This document shows positions 1 to 7,182 of a stretch of DNA of 64,000 bases, piece by piece; position 1 is the first letter of the stretch; every line of letters begins with the position of its first letter. The stretch covers positions 2,604,001 through 2,668,000 of the forward strand of contig NZ_CP109598.1 of assembly GCF_036327775.1 (NCBI RefSeq). The letters run 5' to 3'. The stretch comes from Streptomyces sp. NBC_01498 (GTDB lineage Bacteria > Actinomycetota > Actinomycetes > Streptomycetales > Streptomycetaceae). Below the pieces are notes generated by a model that was not told the DNA's origin, did not search any database, and saw only the letters and a list, made by a program, of their open reading frames with translations. The translations under genes were made by a program, and so were the position numbers.

Positions 1-773
1 CGTCCCCGGCGGGCCGCGAGCACCCTCCCCATCAGGGCCAGCCCGTGCACGAACCCGGAGCACAGCACGACGCGCTCGGGGTCGGCGTACACGCCGCGCG
101 TGCGGGCCAGGTAGTCGGCGAGGGCGGCGCGCAGTTCGGGCCGCCCGCGCTCGTCGCCGTAGTCGAACGCGTCGTACGGCGCGACGGCCAGCGCCCGGCG
201 GGCGGCGGCCAGCCATTCCGCCCGCGGAAACGAGCCGAGGTCCGGGGTGCCGACCCGCAGACTGTGCGTGGGCGTGGGCCGCGCCGGCCGCGCGGGCGGG
301 CCGCTCGGGGTCCGGGCGCGCGGCGCGGCCCGCCGGGCGACCCGCGTCCCGGAGCCCTGCCGCGCGGTGAGCCAGCCCTCGGCGACGAGTTCGGCGTACG
401 CGTCGGCCACGGTGTTGCGGGCGATGCCCAGATCCGCGGCGAGCGTACGGGAGGAGGGCAGCCGGGTGCCGGGAGTCAGCCGCCCGGTGCGGACGGCCTC
501 GCGCAGCGCGTCCATCAACCCCGTACGGAGCCCGGGACCGCGCACCTCCAGATGCAGATCGGAGCCGACGGTGACCGAGGTGACAGACGCCGCGGACGTG
601 GCCGGCACCACAGGGGTGACAGGCGCGACCGGAGCGACCTCAGCAGCGGAAGTGGCGGAGGAGGCGGGCGAGGCGGGGGCAAGGGACGAGGTGGAGAAGG
701 CGGGGGATACCGGCCGCCCGTCGCTCTCCGACCGCTCCCGGCCGCCCGGCGAATTGGCCCATGATTCCGTCAT
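1..773 (-). CDS. MocR-family (GntR HTH + aminotransferase-like) regulator, partial
   Basis: Minus-strand gene starting at the ATG complementary to 771-773 and running off the window at base 1, so only about 257 codons are visible. After a roughly 50-residue Ala/Pro/Ser/Thr-rich leader comes a winged-helix GntR domain (LREAVRTGRLTPGTRLPSSR, then an AADLGIARNTV recognition helix and a GSGTRV wing). The start of a fold-type-I PLP aminotransferase-like domain follows (LRVGTPDLGSFPRAEWLAAA; YDAFDYGDERGRPELRAALA). That order is typical of MocR/PdxR/GabR regulators, which sense PLP or amino-compound adducts. Only 41 bp separate it from the divergent gene at 815, its likely target. The effector cannot be named because the PLP-binding lysine lies outside the window. 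Confidence 0.85.
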   Translation of the reverse strand, partial: MTESWANSPGGRERSESDGRPVSPAFSTSSLAPASPASSATSAAEVAPVAPVTPVVPATSAASVTSVTVGSDLHLEVRGPGLRTGLMDALREAVRTGRLTPGTRLPSSRTLAADLGIARNTVADAYAELVAEGWLTARQGSGTRVARRAAPRARTPSGPPARPARPTPTHSLRVGTPDLGSFPRAEWLAAARRALAVAPYDAFDYGDERGRPELRAALADYLARTRGVYADPERVVLCSGFVHGLALMGRVLAARRG

Positions 774-814
774 GGAAATGGACCATACCGCTGCGCCACC
801 AGGCGGGTAGCGTC

Positions 815-1378
815 ATGGGTATGACGACGACGAACGACAGCGAACAGGCCACCACAGCCACGACGGCCCACACCCACGGGACCGACGGGACTCACGGGAC
901 CGACCGGGCCCCCGAGCACCGGCCACGGATGGCGTGGGCCGCACTCGCGCCCGAGGTGTTCCGGGCCATGGTCGGGCTGGACCGGGCCGTGCGGCGTGGC
1001 GTGGATCCGGTGCTGTACGGGCTGGTGAAGATCCGTGCGTCGCAGCTCAACCACTGTGCGTACTGCCTGGACATGCACACGCAGGACGCGCTGGCCGCCG
1101 GGGAGTCGGCGCGGCGGATCGTCCAGCTCACCGCCTGGGAGGAGGCCCGCCACTTCTACTCGGCGAAGGAGATCGCCGCGATCGAGCTGACCGAGGCGAT
1201 CACCGTACTGACGGACGGTTTCGTGCCGGACGCGGTGTACGAGCGGGCGGCGGCCCACTTCGAGGAGGCCGAACTCGCCCATCTGATCGCGGCGATCACG
1301 GTCATCAACTCCTGGAACCGGTTCGCCGTGACGACACGGATGGTTCCCGGCCACCACACGCCCGGGTCGCTCGCGTGA
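815..1378 (+). CDS. Carboxymuconolactone decarboxylase / AhpD-like protein
   Basis: Encodes about 187 residues. The core contains the CxxC-type redox/proton-relay motif CAYCLDMH within RASQLNHCAYCLDMHTQDAL, the hallmark of the CMD/AhpD superfamily (alkylhydroperoxidase-like). A His/Thr/Gly-rich leader of about 35 residues precedes the domain. I chose the ATG at 815 because AGGCGGG lies 7 nt upstream; the ATG at 821 is equally in frame. Its stop overlaps the GTG start of the next gene (GTGA at 1375-1378), so the two are translationally coupled, and it is divergent from a MocR regulator that probably controls both. The substrate is unknown; small CMD proteins of this type usually act in peroxide or thiol-redox defence. 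Confidence 0.85.
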   Translation: MGMTTTNDSEQATTATTAHTHGTDGTHGTDRAPEHRPRMAWAALAPEVFRAMVGLDRAVRRGVDPVLYGLVKIRASQLNHCAYCLDMHTQDALAAGESARRIVQLTAWEEARHFYSAKEIAAIELTEAITVLTDGFVPDAVYERAAAHFEEAELAHLIAAITVINSWNRFAVTTRMVPGHHTPGSLA

Positions 1379-2154
1379 CGGCGGACCGCCCCGCCGGGGT
1401 CGCTCGCGTGGACGCGGACCGCCCGGTGACGGTGTTCCGCGCGCTGCACCACGGCCGCGCGCCCGAGGATCCGCTGGTCCTGCCGGGCCCCTGGGACGCG
1501 GCCAGCGCGCGCGTCTTCGCGGAGGCCGGTTTCCCGGCGCTGGCGACGCCGAGCCTGGGGGTGGCGGCGTCGCTCGGGTACGAGGACGGTTCCACCCCGC
1601 CGGACGAGATGTTCGCGGCGGTCGCCCGTATCGTGCGGGCCGTCTCCACCGGCGACACGCCGCCCGTGCCGGTCAGCGCCGACATCGAGGACGGGTACGG
1701 ACTGGCGCCCGCCGAGTTGGTGGAGCGGCTGCTGGCCACGGGCGCCGTGGGCTGCAACCTGGAGGACTCGGCCGGCGGCCGGCTCAAGGACCCGCGCCAA
1801 CAGGCCGACCGGCTGGCGGAGGTGCGCGCGGCGGCCGGGGACGCGCTGTTCGTCAACGCGCGCGTCGACACGTTCCTCCGTGGCGTGCCCGACCCGGCGG
1901 CGGCGATCGCCCGCGCCCGGCTGTACGTCGCCGCCGGGGCCGACTGCGTGTACCCGATCGCCGTGCCCCGCGAGGCGATCCCGGCGCTCCGGGCCGGGAT
2001 CGAGGGCCCGCTCAACGTCTGGGCGGCTCCGGGCGACCCGGCGGAGTTCGCCGGGCTGGGCAGGCTCGGCGCGACGCGCGTCACGTTCGGGCCGGGGCTC
2101 CAGCGGCAGGCGATGGCGGCGGTCCGGGAGAGCGCGGCGCGGCTGCGCGGCTGA
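1375..2154 (+). CDS. Isocitrate lyase/phosphoenolpyruvate mutase family protein
   Basis: About 259 residues with the (beta/alpha)8 ICL/PEPM signature: an N-terminal strand with PWDAASARVFAEAGFPALAT, then SADIEDGYG (acidic Mg-binding segment), GCNLEDSAGG, and FVNARVDTFL. The family includes PEP mutase, methylisocitrate lyase, oxaloacetate hydrolase and phosphonopyruvate enzymes. The exact reaction cannot be read from sequence, because the isocitrate-lyase KKCGH-type motif is absent, as is usual for this short subgroup. The GTG at 1375 overlaps the upstream stop by 4 nt and was chosen for coupling. A second GTG about 33 nt later lies in a near-duplicate of the start region (see findings) and is an alternative start. 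Confidence 0.8.
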   Translation: MTADRPAGVARVDADRPVTVFRALHHGRAPEDPLVLPGPWDAASARVFAEAGFPALATPSLGVAASLGYEDGSTPPDEMFAAVARIVRAVSTGDTPPVPVSADIEDGYGLAPAELVERLLATGAVGCNLEDSAGGRLKDPRQQADRLAEVRAAAGDALFVNARVDTFLRGVPDPAAAIARARLYVAAGADCVYPIAVPREAIPALRAGIEGPLNVWAAPGDPAEFAGLGRLGATRVTFGPGLQRQAMAAVRESAARLRG

Positions 2155-2342
2155 CGCCACGGGGCCCGGGGGGGCGGGGCGGGTGCGGGGGCGGCGCGGC
2201 GAGACGCCGGGGCGGGGACGGCGTGGGAAGGACACCGGGGCGGGGGCCGGGCGCGGGGTCAGGGAGCCGGGCACGGGCGGGAACGCGGGGCCGGGTGCCG
2301 AAGCCGGGTGAGGGTCGGAGCGCGGGTGCCGTACGCGGTGCC

Positions 2343-2396
2343 GTACGACCCGGCGCACGGCACGGCGTACGACCCGGCGCACGGCACCGTGTACGG
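2343..2396. repeat. 24-bp tandem repeat, two copies plus a partial third
   Basis: Unit GTACGACCCGGCGCACGGCA plus 4 bases occurs at 2343-2366 and 2367-2390 with two mismatches, followed by a truncated GTACGG copy. It lies in the gap between the PEP-mutase-like gene and the DUF1996 promoter. Bases 2155-2342 hold only GC-rich sequence with no gene I can support. Confidence 0.75.
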
Positions 2397-2453
2397 CACC
2401 GCCCACCGCGCCTCCCCGTCACCGATTTCGCCCATCCCGGACGCCCGGAACAA

Positions 2454-2465
2454 GAGAGCGCTCTC
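2454..2465. promoter_or_regulatory. LacI-type operator O1 (GAGAGCGCTCTC)
   Basis: Perfect 12-bp palindrome centred on CG, the usual layout of LacI/GalR-family operators in Streptomyces (compare CebR-type GAGCGCTC cores). The 15-bp string CAAGAGAGCGCTCTC recurs exactly at the second operator 111 bp downstream. Confidence 0.75.
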
Positions 2466-2527
2466 CTACTCTCATAACGAGCAACTCCCCTGAATATGGG
2501 GCCACTTGACTGGTGCTGCCGCATCTA

Positions 2528-2556
2528 TTGACACCCCTGGGCACCGCTCTTACGTT
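2528..2556 (+). promoter_or_regulatory. Sigma-70-type promoter of the DUF1996 gene
   Basis: TTGACA at 2528-2533, a 17-bp spacer, then TACGTT (TAnnnT) at 2551-2556. This is an unusually complete housekeeping-type promoter for this genome. The predicted start of transcription (about 2563) falls on the second LacI-type operator, so repression by occlusion is the simplest reading. Confidence 0.7.
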
Positions 2557-2563
2557 CAGCGCA

Positions 2564-2577
2564 AGAGAGCGCTCTCT
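2564..2577. promoter_or_regulatory. LacI-type operator O2 (AGAGAGCGCTCTCT)
   Basis: Perfect 14-bp palindrome lying at the predicted transcription start of the DUF1996 gene. Its core is identical to O1. The centres are 111 bp apart, a spacing compatible with looping by a tetrameric or bridging repressor. Confidence 0.8.
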
Positions 2578-2619
2578 GACGTGATCAAGGAACCCCCCCA
2601 TTCCTCGGATTGGAGTGCC

Positions 2620-3591
2620 GTGCTCCACAGACCCTCCCGCACCCCGCGCACCCCCCGCGACTCCCGTACCGGCTCGCCCCTGCGCAAAGGACTGATGTCC
2701 TGGCGGCGGCGCGTCGTCGCCCTGGCCCTCGTCGCGCTCGGCGCGACGCTGTTCCAGGCCAACATGAGCAGTGCGAGCACCGAGTCAGCCGCGAGCGGGC
2801 AGGCGCAGTCCGGCACCAAGGGTGCCGCTGTCGTCCGCGTCTCGGAGTTCCTCGCCGAGTGTCCGTACAGCCACCGGCTCCCGGACGACCCGATCGTCGC
2901 CCCCGGGCTGCCCGGCGGCTCGCACATGCACAGCTTCTTCGGCAACGACACCACCAACGCGCGCTCCGACGTGAACAGTCTGGCGCGCGGCCGGAGCACG
3001 TGTGCTCCGCAGGAGGACCTCTCGTCGTACTGGGTCCCGACCATGTACGACGGCACCCGGGAGGTGGAGCCGACCGGCACCACCTTCTACTACCTGGGTG
3101 AGGGCGTGCGGGACGACATCATCGCCCAGACGCAGCCGCTGCCGTACGGACTGCGGATCGTGGCGGGCAACGCCAAGGCGACCGGCCCGAACGACAACAC
3201 GCGGGCGCGCTGGTCGTGTCTGCACCACGGCGAGGTCAATCCGTCGACCGACTTCGTCAACTGCCCGGCCGGGGCCATGCTGGAGTCGTACCTGGACTTC
3301 CCGCAGTGCTGGAACGGGCGTGACCTCGACTCGGCGGACCACAAGAGCCACATGTCGTACCCGGTGGCGGGCGCCTGCCCGTCGACCCACCCGGTGCCGG
3401 TGCCGAAGCTGCGCCAGGTGCTGAGGTACCCGGTCAACGGCAACCCGGCACGGCTCTCCCTCGCGTCGGGTCGCGGCTACACGATGCACGGCGACTTCTT
3501 CAACGTCTGGCCCGTGGCGGAGATGGAGCGGCGCGTACGCGACTGCATCCGTCCCATCATCAAGTGCGGTGCGGACGGACGGCCTTCCTGA
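2620..3591 (+). CDS. Secreted DUF1996 protein
   Basis: About 323 residues. A basic n-region (MSWRRRVV) and hydrophobic stretch ALALVALGATLFQA form a signal peptide, so the mature protein is extracellular. The body has the DUF1996 hallmarks SHMHSFFGND, SSYWVPTMYDG, WSCLHHG and PQCWNGRDLDSADHKSHM; many conserved Cys, His and Trp residues suggest a disulfide-rich domain. The function of DUF1996 is not established; in fungi it accompanies cell-wall WSC domains. The GTG at 2620 is preceded by GGAG. The internal ATG at 2695, with AAAGGA just upstream, is a credible alternative that gives a shorter signal peptide. Two LacI-type operators and a strong promoter precede it, so it is probably induced by a sugar or other ligand; tandem hairpin terminators follow. 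Confidence 0.85.
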   Translation: MLHRPSRTPRTPRDSRTGSPLRKGLMSWRRRVVALALVALGATLFQANMSSASTESAASGQAQSGTKGAAVVRVSEFLAECPYSHRLPDDPIVAPGLPGGSHMHSFFGNDTTNARSDVNSLARGRSTCAPQEDLSSYWVPTMYDGTREVEPTGTTFYYLGEGVRDDIIAQTQPLPYGLRIVAGNAKATGPNDNTRARWSCLHHGEVNPSTDFVNCPAGAMLESYLDFPQCWNGRDLDSADHKSHMSYPVAGACPSTHPVPVPKLRQVLRYPVNGNPARLSLASGRGYTMHGDFFNVWPVAEMERRVRDCIRPIIKCGADGRPS

Positions 3592-3608
3592 CGGGAACGG
3601 TCCTGATC

Positions 3609-3642
3609 GGTCCGGCCGGGGCTGCGCCGCCCCGGCCGGACC
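3609..3642. terminator. Strong hairpin terminator after the DUF1996 gene
   Basis: 14-bp perfect inverted repeat GGTCCGGCCGGGGC / GCCCCGGCCGGACC with a 6-nt loop, starting 17 bp after the stop codon. Confidence 0.85.
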
Positions 3643-3663
3643 CCGGGCATCCGCCCCTCCGCC

Positions 3664-3691
3664 GGGCTCCCCGTCCCAGGCCGGGGAGCCC
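3664..3691. terminator. Second hairpin of a tandem terminator
   Basis: Inverted repeat GGGCTCCCCG / CGGGGAGCCC with an 8-nt loop, immediately downstream of the first hairpin. Confidence 0.65.
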
Positions 3692-3794
3692 GTGCCCGCG
3701 CTCCCCGTTCACGCTCTCGTCCGTGCTCTCTCGTTCGTGCCCTCACATCTCGCGCCCTCTCGTCCAAGACGGCTCCCCACGGAAGGACTCCCCC

Positions 3795-4391
3795 ATGAAG
3801 GCGGTACGCGGTACGGCGGCGGCCCTCCTCGCTCTCCTCGCCGCTCTGGCCGTGACGGGCTGCTCGTCCTCCTCGGCGGCCGGTGGCGACGCGTCGCCCA
3901 CGCCAACTCCCGTACAGCCCAGCCCGGTCAGCACGCTCAACGGCACGACCGACATCGCCTGGCTCCAGCTCATGACGCCCATGAACGAGGGCGCGGTCGA
4001 ACTGCTGACCATGGCGGTCGACCGGTCCGCCGATCCCCGGCTGCGCGGCTGGGCGAAGGAACTGGCCACCGGGCACCGTGCCGAACTCGGCCGTATGCGA
4101 CCGATGCTGACCCAGCTCGGCCTGCCGCTCACCAACGTTCACGAGGGTCACGAGATGCCCGGCATGGTCACGCCCGGCGATCTCGCGAAGGCGCGCGACG
4201 CCGCGGGACCGGCCTTCGAGACGCTCGTCGTCACGCAGATCCGTGAGCATCTGGAGCACTCCGTGCAGCTGTCCCGTTCCGAGGTCGACGCGGGCAGCGA
4301 GGCGGCGGCGAAGAAGCTGGCGGCCTCGCTGATCACAACGCGGCAGGCCGAACTGGACACCCTGGACGACCTGGAGCGCGCCACCTCGTAG
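3795..4391 (+). CDS. DUF305 lipoprotein
   Basis: 198 residues. An N-terminal lipoprotein signal (MKAVRGTAAALLALLAALAV) ends at the lipobox VTGC, followed by a Ser/Thr/Pro linker, so it should be anchored outside the membrane. The remainder is a DUF305 four-helix (ferritin-like) domain: MTPMNEGAVELLTMAVDRSA, GWAKELATGHRAELGRMRPM, then EHLEHSVQLSRSEVDAGS and a helix ending ITTRQAELDTLDDLE. His and Met clusters (HEGHEMPGM) suggest possible metal contacts, an inference since several DUF305 proteins sit near copper genes. AAGGA lies just upstream of the ATG at 3795. It sits between the DUF1996 and LacI genes, separated from the former by terminators. Confidence 0.88.
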   Translation: MKAVRGTAAALLALLAALAVTGCSSSSAAGGDASPTPTPVQPSPVSTLNGTTDIAWLQLMTPMNEGAVELLTMAVDRSADPRLRGWAKELATGHRAELGRMRPMLTQLGLPLTNVHEGHEMPGMVTPGDLAKARDAAGPAFETLVVTQIREHLEHSVQLSRSEVDAGSEAAAKKLAASLITTRQAELDTLDDLERATS

Positions 4392-4454
4392 CCGGGCCGG
4401 CGCTGCCCGGGGGACCCACGCCGGCCGCCGAGTACCAACCGGTATAAAGGCTGC

Positions 4455-5504
4455 ATGACTGCCGACATCTCCCCGCCCGCGCGCCCGACCCTGGAGGACG
4501 TGGCCGCCGTGGCAGGCGTCTCACGTGCGACGGTGTCGCGGGTGATCAACGGGGCGCCGACGGTGGACCCGGCGCTGCGCACGATCGTCGAGGAGGCCAT
4601 CGCGACCACGCACTACGTGCCGAACCGCGCCGCGCGCTCCCTGGTGACCCGCCGTACCGACTCGATCGCGCTGGTGGTGTCGGAGCAGGAACGGCGGTCG
4701 GTGGCCGAGCCGTTCGTGGGGCGGATGTTCTCCGACCCGTACTTCGGCCGGGTCGTGGGCGGACTGCTCGACGTACTGCGGCCCGCCGGGGTGCAGATGG
4801 TGCTGATGCTGGCGGACGATGCCACCTCCCGTGACCAGTTGCTGTCGTATCTGCGGCAGGGTCATGTCGACGGCATCGTGCTGATCTCGTCCCACGCGGG
4901 TGATCCGCTGCCCCGGCTGGTCCACGAGATCCGGCTGCCCGCCGTGCTGGCGGCCCGGCCCGGTCACCCGCTGCCGCTCACCTACGTCGAGGCGGACCAG
5001 GTGGCGGGGGCGCGGCTGGCCGCGGCGCATCTGGCCGGGCTGGGGCGGCGCCGGATCGGTACGGTCGCCGGTCCGCAGGACATGCCGGCGGGGCAGGTAC
5101 GGCTCGAAGGGTTCCGGACGGCGATGGCCGCGCACGGGATCGAGGACGTGACGGTCGCGGAGGGCGACTTCACGCATACCGGCGGCGCGGCGGCGATGCG
5201 GCGTCTGCTGGCCGAACGCCCGGATCTGGACGGGGTGTTCATCGCCTCCGACCTGATGGCGCTGGGCGCGCTGCCGGTGCTGCTGCGGGCGGGCAGACAG
5301 GTGCCCGACGATGTGGCCGTGGTGGGCTTCGACGACAGCAACGCGGCGCTGACCTGCGATCCGGCGCTGACGACGGTACGCCAGCCGGTCGAGGAGATGT
5401 CCTCGGAGATGGCCAGGCTGCTGCTGAAGCAGATCGCGGCGCCGGGCAGTCCGCCGCCGTCAATGATCTTCACGCCGACGCTGGTGCTGCGGGAGTCGGC
5501 GTAA
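4455..5504 (+). CDS. LacI-family transcriptional regulator
   Basis: 349 residues, the usual LacI/GalR length. The N-terminal HTH TLEDVAAVAGVSRATVSRVI and hinge helix (NRAARSLVTRRTDSIALV) are followed by a periplasmic-binding-protein-like ligand domain (FSDPYFGRVVGGLLDVLR; FIASDLMALGALPVLLRAG; VAVVGFDDSNAA; TTVRQPVEEM). It most likely binds a sugar or related small molecule and dimerises on a CG-centred palindrome. The two GAGAGCGCTCTC operators upstream of the nearby DUF1996 gene fit that recognition type, which makes this the first candidate repressor for them, though no site of that sequence is seen at its own promoter. Transcription probably starts from the short gap at 4392-4454. Confidence 0.92.
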   Translation: MTADISPPARPTLEDVAAVAGVSRATVSRVINGAPTVDPALRTIVEEAIATTHYVPNRAARSLVTRRTDSIALVVSEQERRSVAEPFVGRMFSDPYFGRVVGGLLDVLRPAGVQMVLMLADDATSRDQLLSYLRQGHVDGIVLISSHAGDPLPRLVHEIRLPAVLAARPGHPLPLTYVEADQVAGARLAAAHLAGLGRRRIGTVAGPQDMPAGQVRLEGFRTAMAAHGIEDVTVAEGDFTHTGGAAAMRRLLAERPDLDGVFIASDLMALGALPVLLRAGRQVPDDVAVVGFDDSNAALTCDPALTTVRQPVEEMSSEMARLLLKQIAAPGSPPPSMIFTPTLVLRESA

Positions 5505-5549
5505 CTCCCCTGCTGTACAGGGCCGTTGTTCCGGTTCGTGCCGTCGCTG

Positions 5550-5765
5550 TCAGGCGGTGCCGACCGGCAGCGAGGCCCAGCTCGCGGGCGCTTCGAGGTC
5601 GGTGGCCTCATGGGCGGCGGCGAGCAGGGCGGCGGCACGCTCCAGGCTGGGCCGTTCGTCGGGACCGGCGATGGCCAGCGCGCGGTCGACGGCGCGGGCG
5701 ACCTCGTCGGCGTCGCGTACGACGAGAACGGCGAACTCCGGCGGCTTCTTCGCGAATGTCTTCAT
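5550..5765 (-). CDS. Small hypothetical protein (71 aa)
   Basis: From the ATG at 5763-5765 (complement): MKTFAKKPPEFAVLVVRDAD, then a helix-rich acidic segment (EVARAVDRALAIAGPDERPS; LERAAALLAAAHEATDL) and a short C-terminus. No signal peptide or membrane segment is seen, and I do not recognise the family. Codon bias fits coding DNA, but no strong ribosome-binding site precedes the start. It is separated from the upstream betaine-transport operon by a strong terminator, so it needs its own promoter. It converges with the LacI gene, whose stop is 45 bp away. Confidence 0.55.
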   Translation of the reverse strand: MKTFAKKPPEFAVLVVRDADEVARAVDRALAIAGPDERPSLERAAALLAAAHEATDLEAPASWASLPVGTA

Positions 5766-5833
5766 CGTCGGATACTGGCCGCCAAGGACACCGCGCCTCA
5801 AGGGAGTTGAGCCACTTCTGAGGTAGGGCCCCG

Positions 5834-5885
5834 GACACCCGGACCCGGCCCGGAGCGGCGGTGCTCCGGGCCGGGTCCGGGTGTC
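5834..5885. terminator. Long perfect hairpin terminator of the betaine operon
   Basis: 23-bp perfect inverted repeat (left arm 5834-5856, right arm 5863-5885, 6-nt loop), core CCGGACCCGGCCCGGAGC. It lies downstream of the binding-protein gene (which ends at 6048) on the minus strand and would also stop readthrough from the plus strand. Confidence 0.85.
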
Positions 5886-5910
5886 GGGGGCCGGGGGGTC
5901 GGGGAGTCCG

Positions 5911-6040
5911 GGGCCGTACGTCGGTGGCGGGCCGGGTCCGGCTTGGACCGGACCGTTGCCGGGCCGTACGTCGGTGGCGGGCCAGGTCCGGACCCGGTGC
6001 CGGACCGGGCTCGGTGCCGGGCCGAACGTCGGTACGGGAC
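5911..6040. repeat. About 50-bp imperfect tandem repeat, three copies
   Basis: GGGCCGTACGTCGGTGGCGG followed by GCCGGGTCCGG occurs at 5911 and recurs 50 bp later at 5961 with one change (GCCAGGTCCGG). A third diverged copy (GGGCCGAACGTCGG) begins near 6019. The repeat occupies the 3' gap between the betaine binding-protein gene and its terminator. Confidence 0.7.
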
Positions 6041-6047
6041 CGAGGGG

Positions 6048-7037
6048 TTACTTCTTCGGGAGCCATGCCTCCCAGGTCGACTTGTTCTCCTCGACCCACT
6101 TCTCCGCCGCCTCCGGACCGCTCATCTTGTCCTTGGCGATCGCCTTCGCCACGGTGTTCTGGTCCTCGGTGCTCCACTTGAAGTTCTTGATGAACTCGGC
6201 GGCGTCACCGCCGTTCTCCGCGAAGTCCGCGTTGAGGTACTTCTGGAGCGGGGTGTTGGCGTACGCGCAGTCCGTCGCCGTGTCGGGGACGTTGCAGCCC
6301 TCCTCGTACGCGGGCAGCTTCACCTCGACCAGTTCGATGTCCGCGTTGAGCCACTGCGGGTCCCACCAGTAGGTGATGAATGGCTCCTTGTCGCGGTACT
6401 TCTGCTGGATCTCCTTGATCTGGGCGGCCTCGTTGCCCGTCTCCTTGATCTTGAAGTTCAGCTTGAAGTTCTTGATCAGGTGCTCGTCGTACGTCACGTA
6501 CGAGGGCGCCGCGCCCAGGAACTCGCCCTGGTCACCGCTGTTCGCCGAACGGAAGTCCTTGGCAAAGGCGTTGAGGTTCTTCGCGTCCATGGCCTCGGGG
6601 TTGGCGTCCGCGTAGTACTTCGGGACGAACCAGCCGATGTGGCCGACGACGCCGAGGTCGCCGCCCTTGACGACGGTCTTCTTGTCCTCGACGTAGAGCT
6701 TCTCCTTCTTCGGGGAGCCGCCCCAGTCCTCCATGATCGCGTCGGCCTTGCCGTTGTTGAGCGCGTCGAAGGCGACCGGCTCGTCCAGCTGCTGGAGCTC
6801 GACCTTCACGTCCAGCTCCCGCTCCATGATCACCTTGGCGACCTCGGCGTTGGCGCGGGCGCCGACCCAGGAGGGGACGGTCAGGGTGACCTCGTCGGAG
6901 GCCGCCGCGGACCCGGACCCGATGTCGGCGGCGCAGGCGCTGAGCGCGAGCAGGCCGAGCCCGGCGGCTCCGGCGACGAGGGTGGTGCGCATCCGCTGGC
7001 TGTGGTTCACGTGGGTGTCTCGGGTCGCTCGGGTCAC
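6048..7037 (-). CDS. Glycine betaine/proline ABC transporter substrate-binding lipoprotein (OpuAC/ProX-like)
   Basis: 329 residues with a lipoprotein signal (MRTTLVAGAAGLGLLALSAC, lipobox LSAC), then an OpuAC-type domain. SWVGARANAEVAKVIMEREL and DALNNGKADAIMEDWGG are diagnostic, and further Trp residues (GHIGWFVP, ITYWWDPQWL) are the kind that build the aromatic cage for quaternary amines. It captures betaine outside the membrane and delivers it to the permease encoded just upstream. The GTG at 7037 has a GAGAGAAG stretch about 9 nt upstream; starts at 7010 (GTG) or 6992 (ATG, directly before the signal peptide) are possible. It is the last gene of the operon, 145 bp after the permease. Confidence 0.92.
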   Translation of the reverse strand: MTRATRDTHVNHSQRMRTTLVAGAAGLGLLALSACAADIGSGSAAASDEVTLTVPSWVGARANAEVAKVIMERELDVKVELQQLDEPVAFDALNNGKADAIMEDWGGSPKKEKLYVEDKKTVVKGGDLGVVGHIGWFVPKYYADANPEAMDAKNLNAFAKDFRSANSGDQGEFLGAAPSYVTYDEHLIKNFKLNFKIKETGNEAAQIKEIQQKYRDKEPFITYWWDPQWLNADIELVEVKLPAYEEGCNVPDTATDCAYANTPLQKYLNADFAENGGDAAEFIKNFKWSTEDQNTVAKAIAKDKMSGPEAAEKWVEENKSTWEAWLPKK

Positions 7038-7182
7038 GTCGTCGTTCTTCTCTCTGTCGCGGTGTCAGGTGGGGGCGTCGGTCGTGTGGGTCAGCCGTGA
7101 TGTCGGTGGGATAGGCGGGAGTGGGCGTGGAACAGGGACAGGGATGGGGTGGTCGGGCGCGTACGGCGCGGGTCGACCGCCG

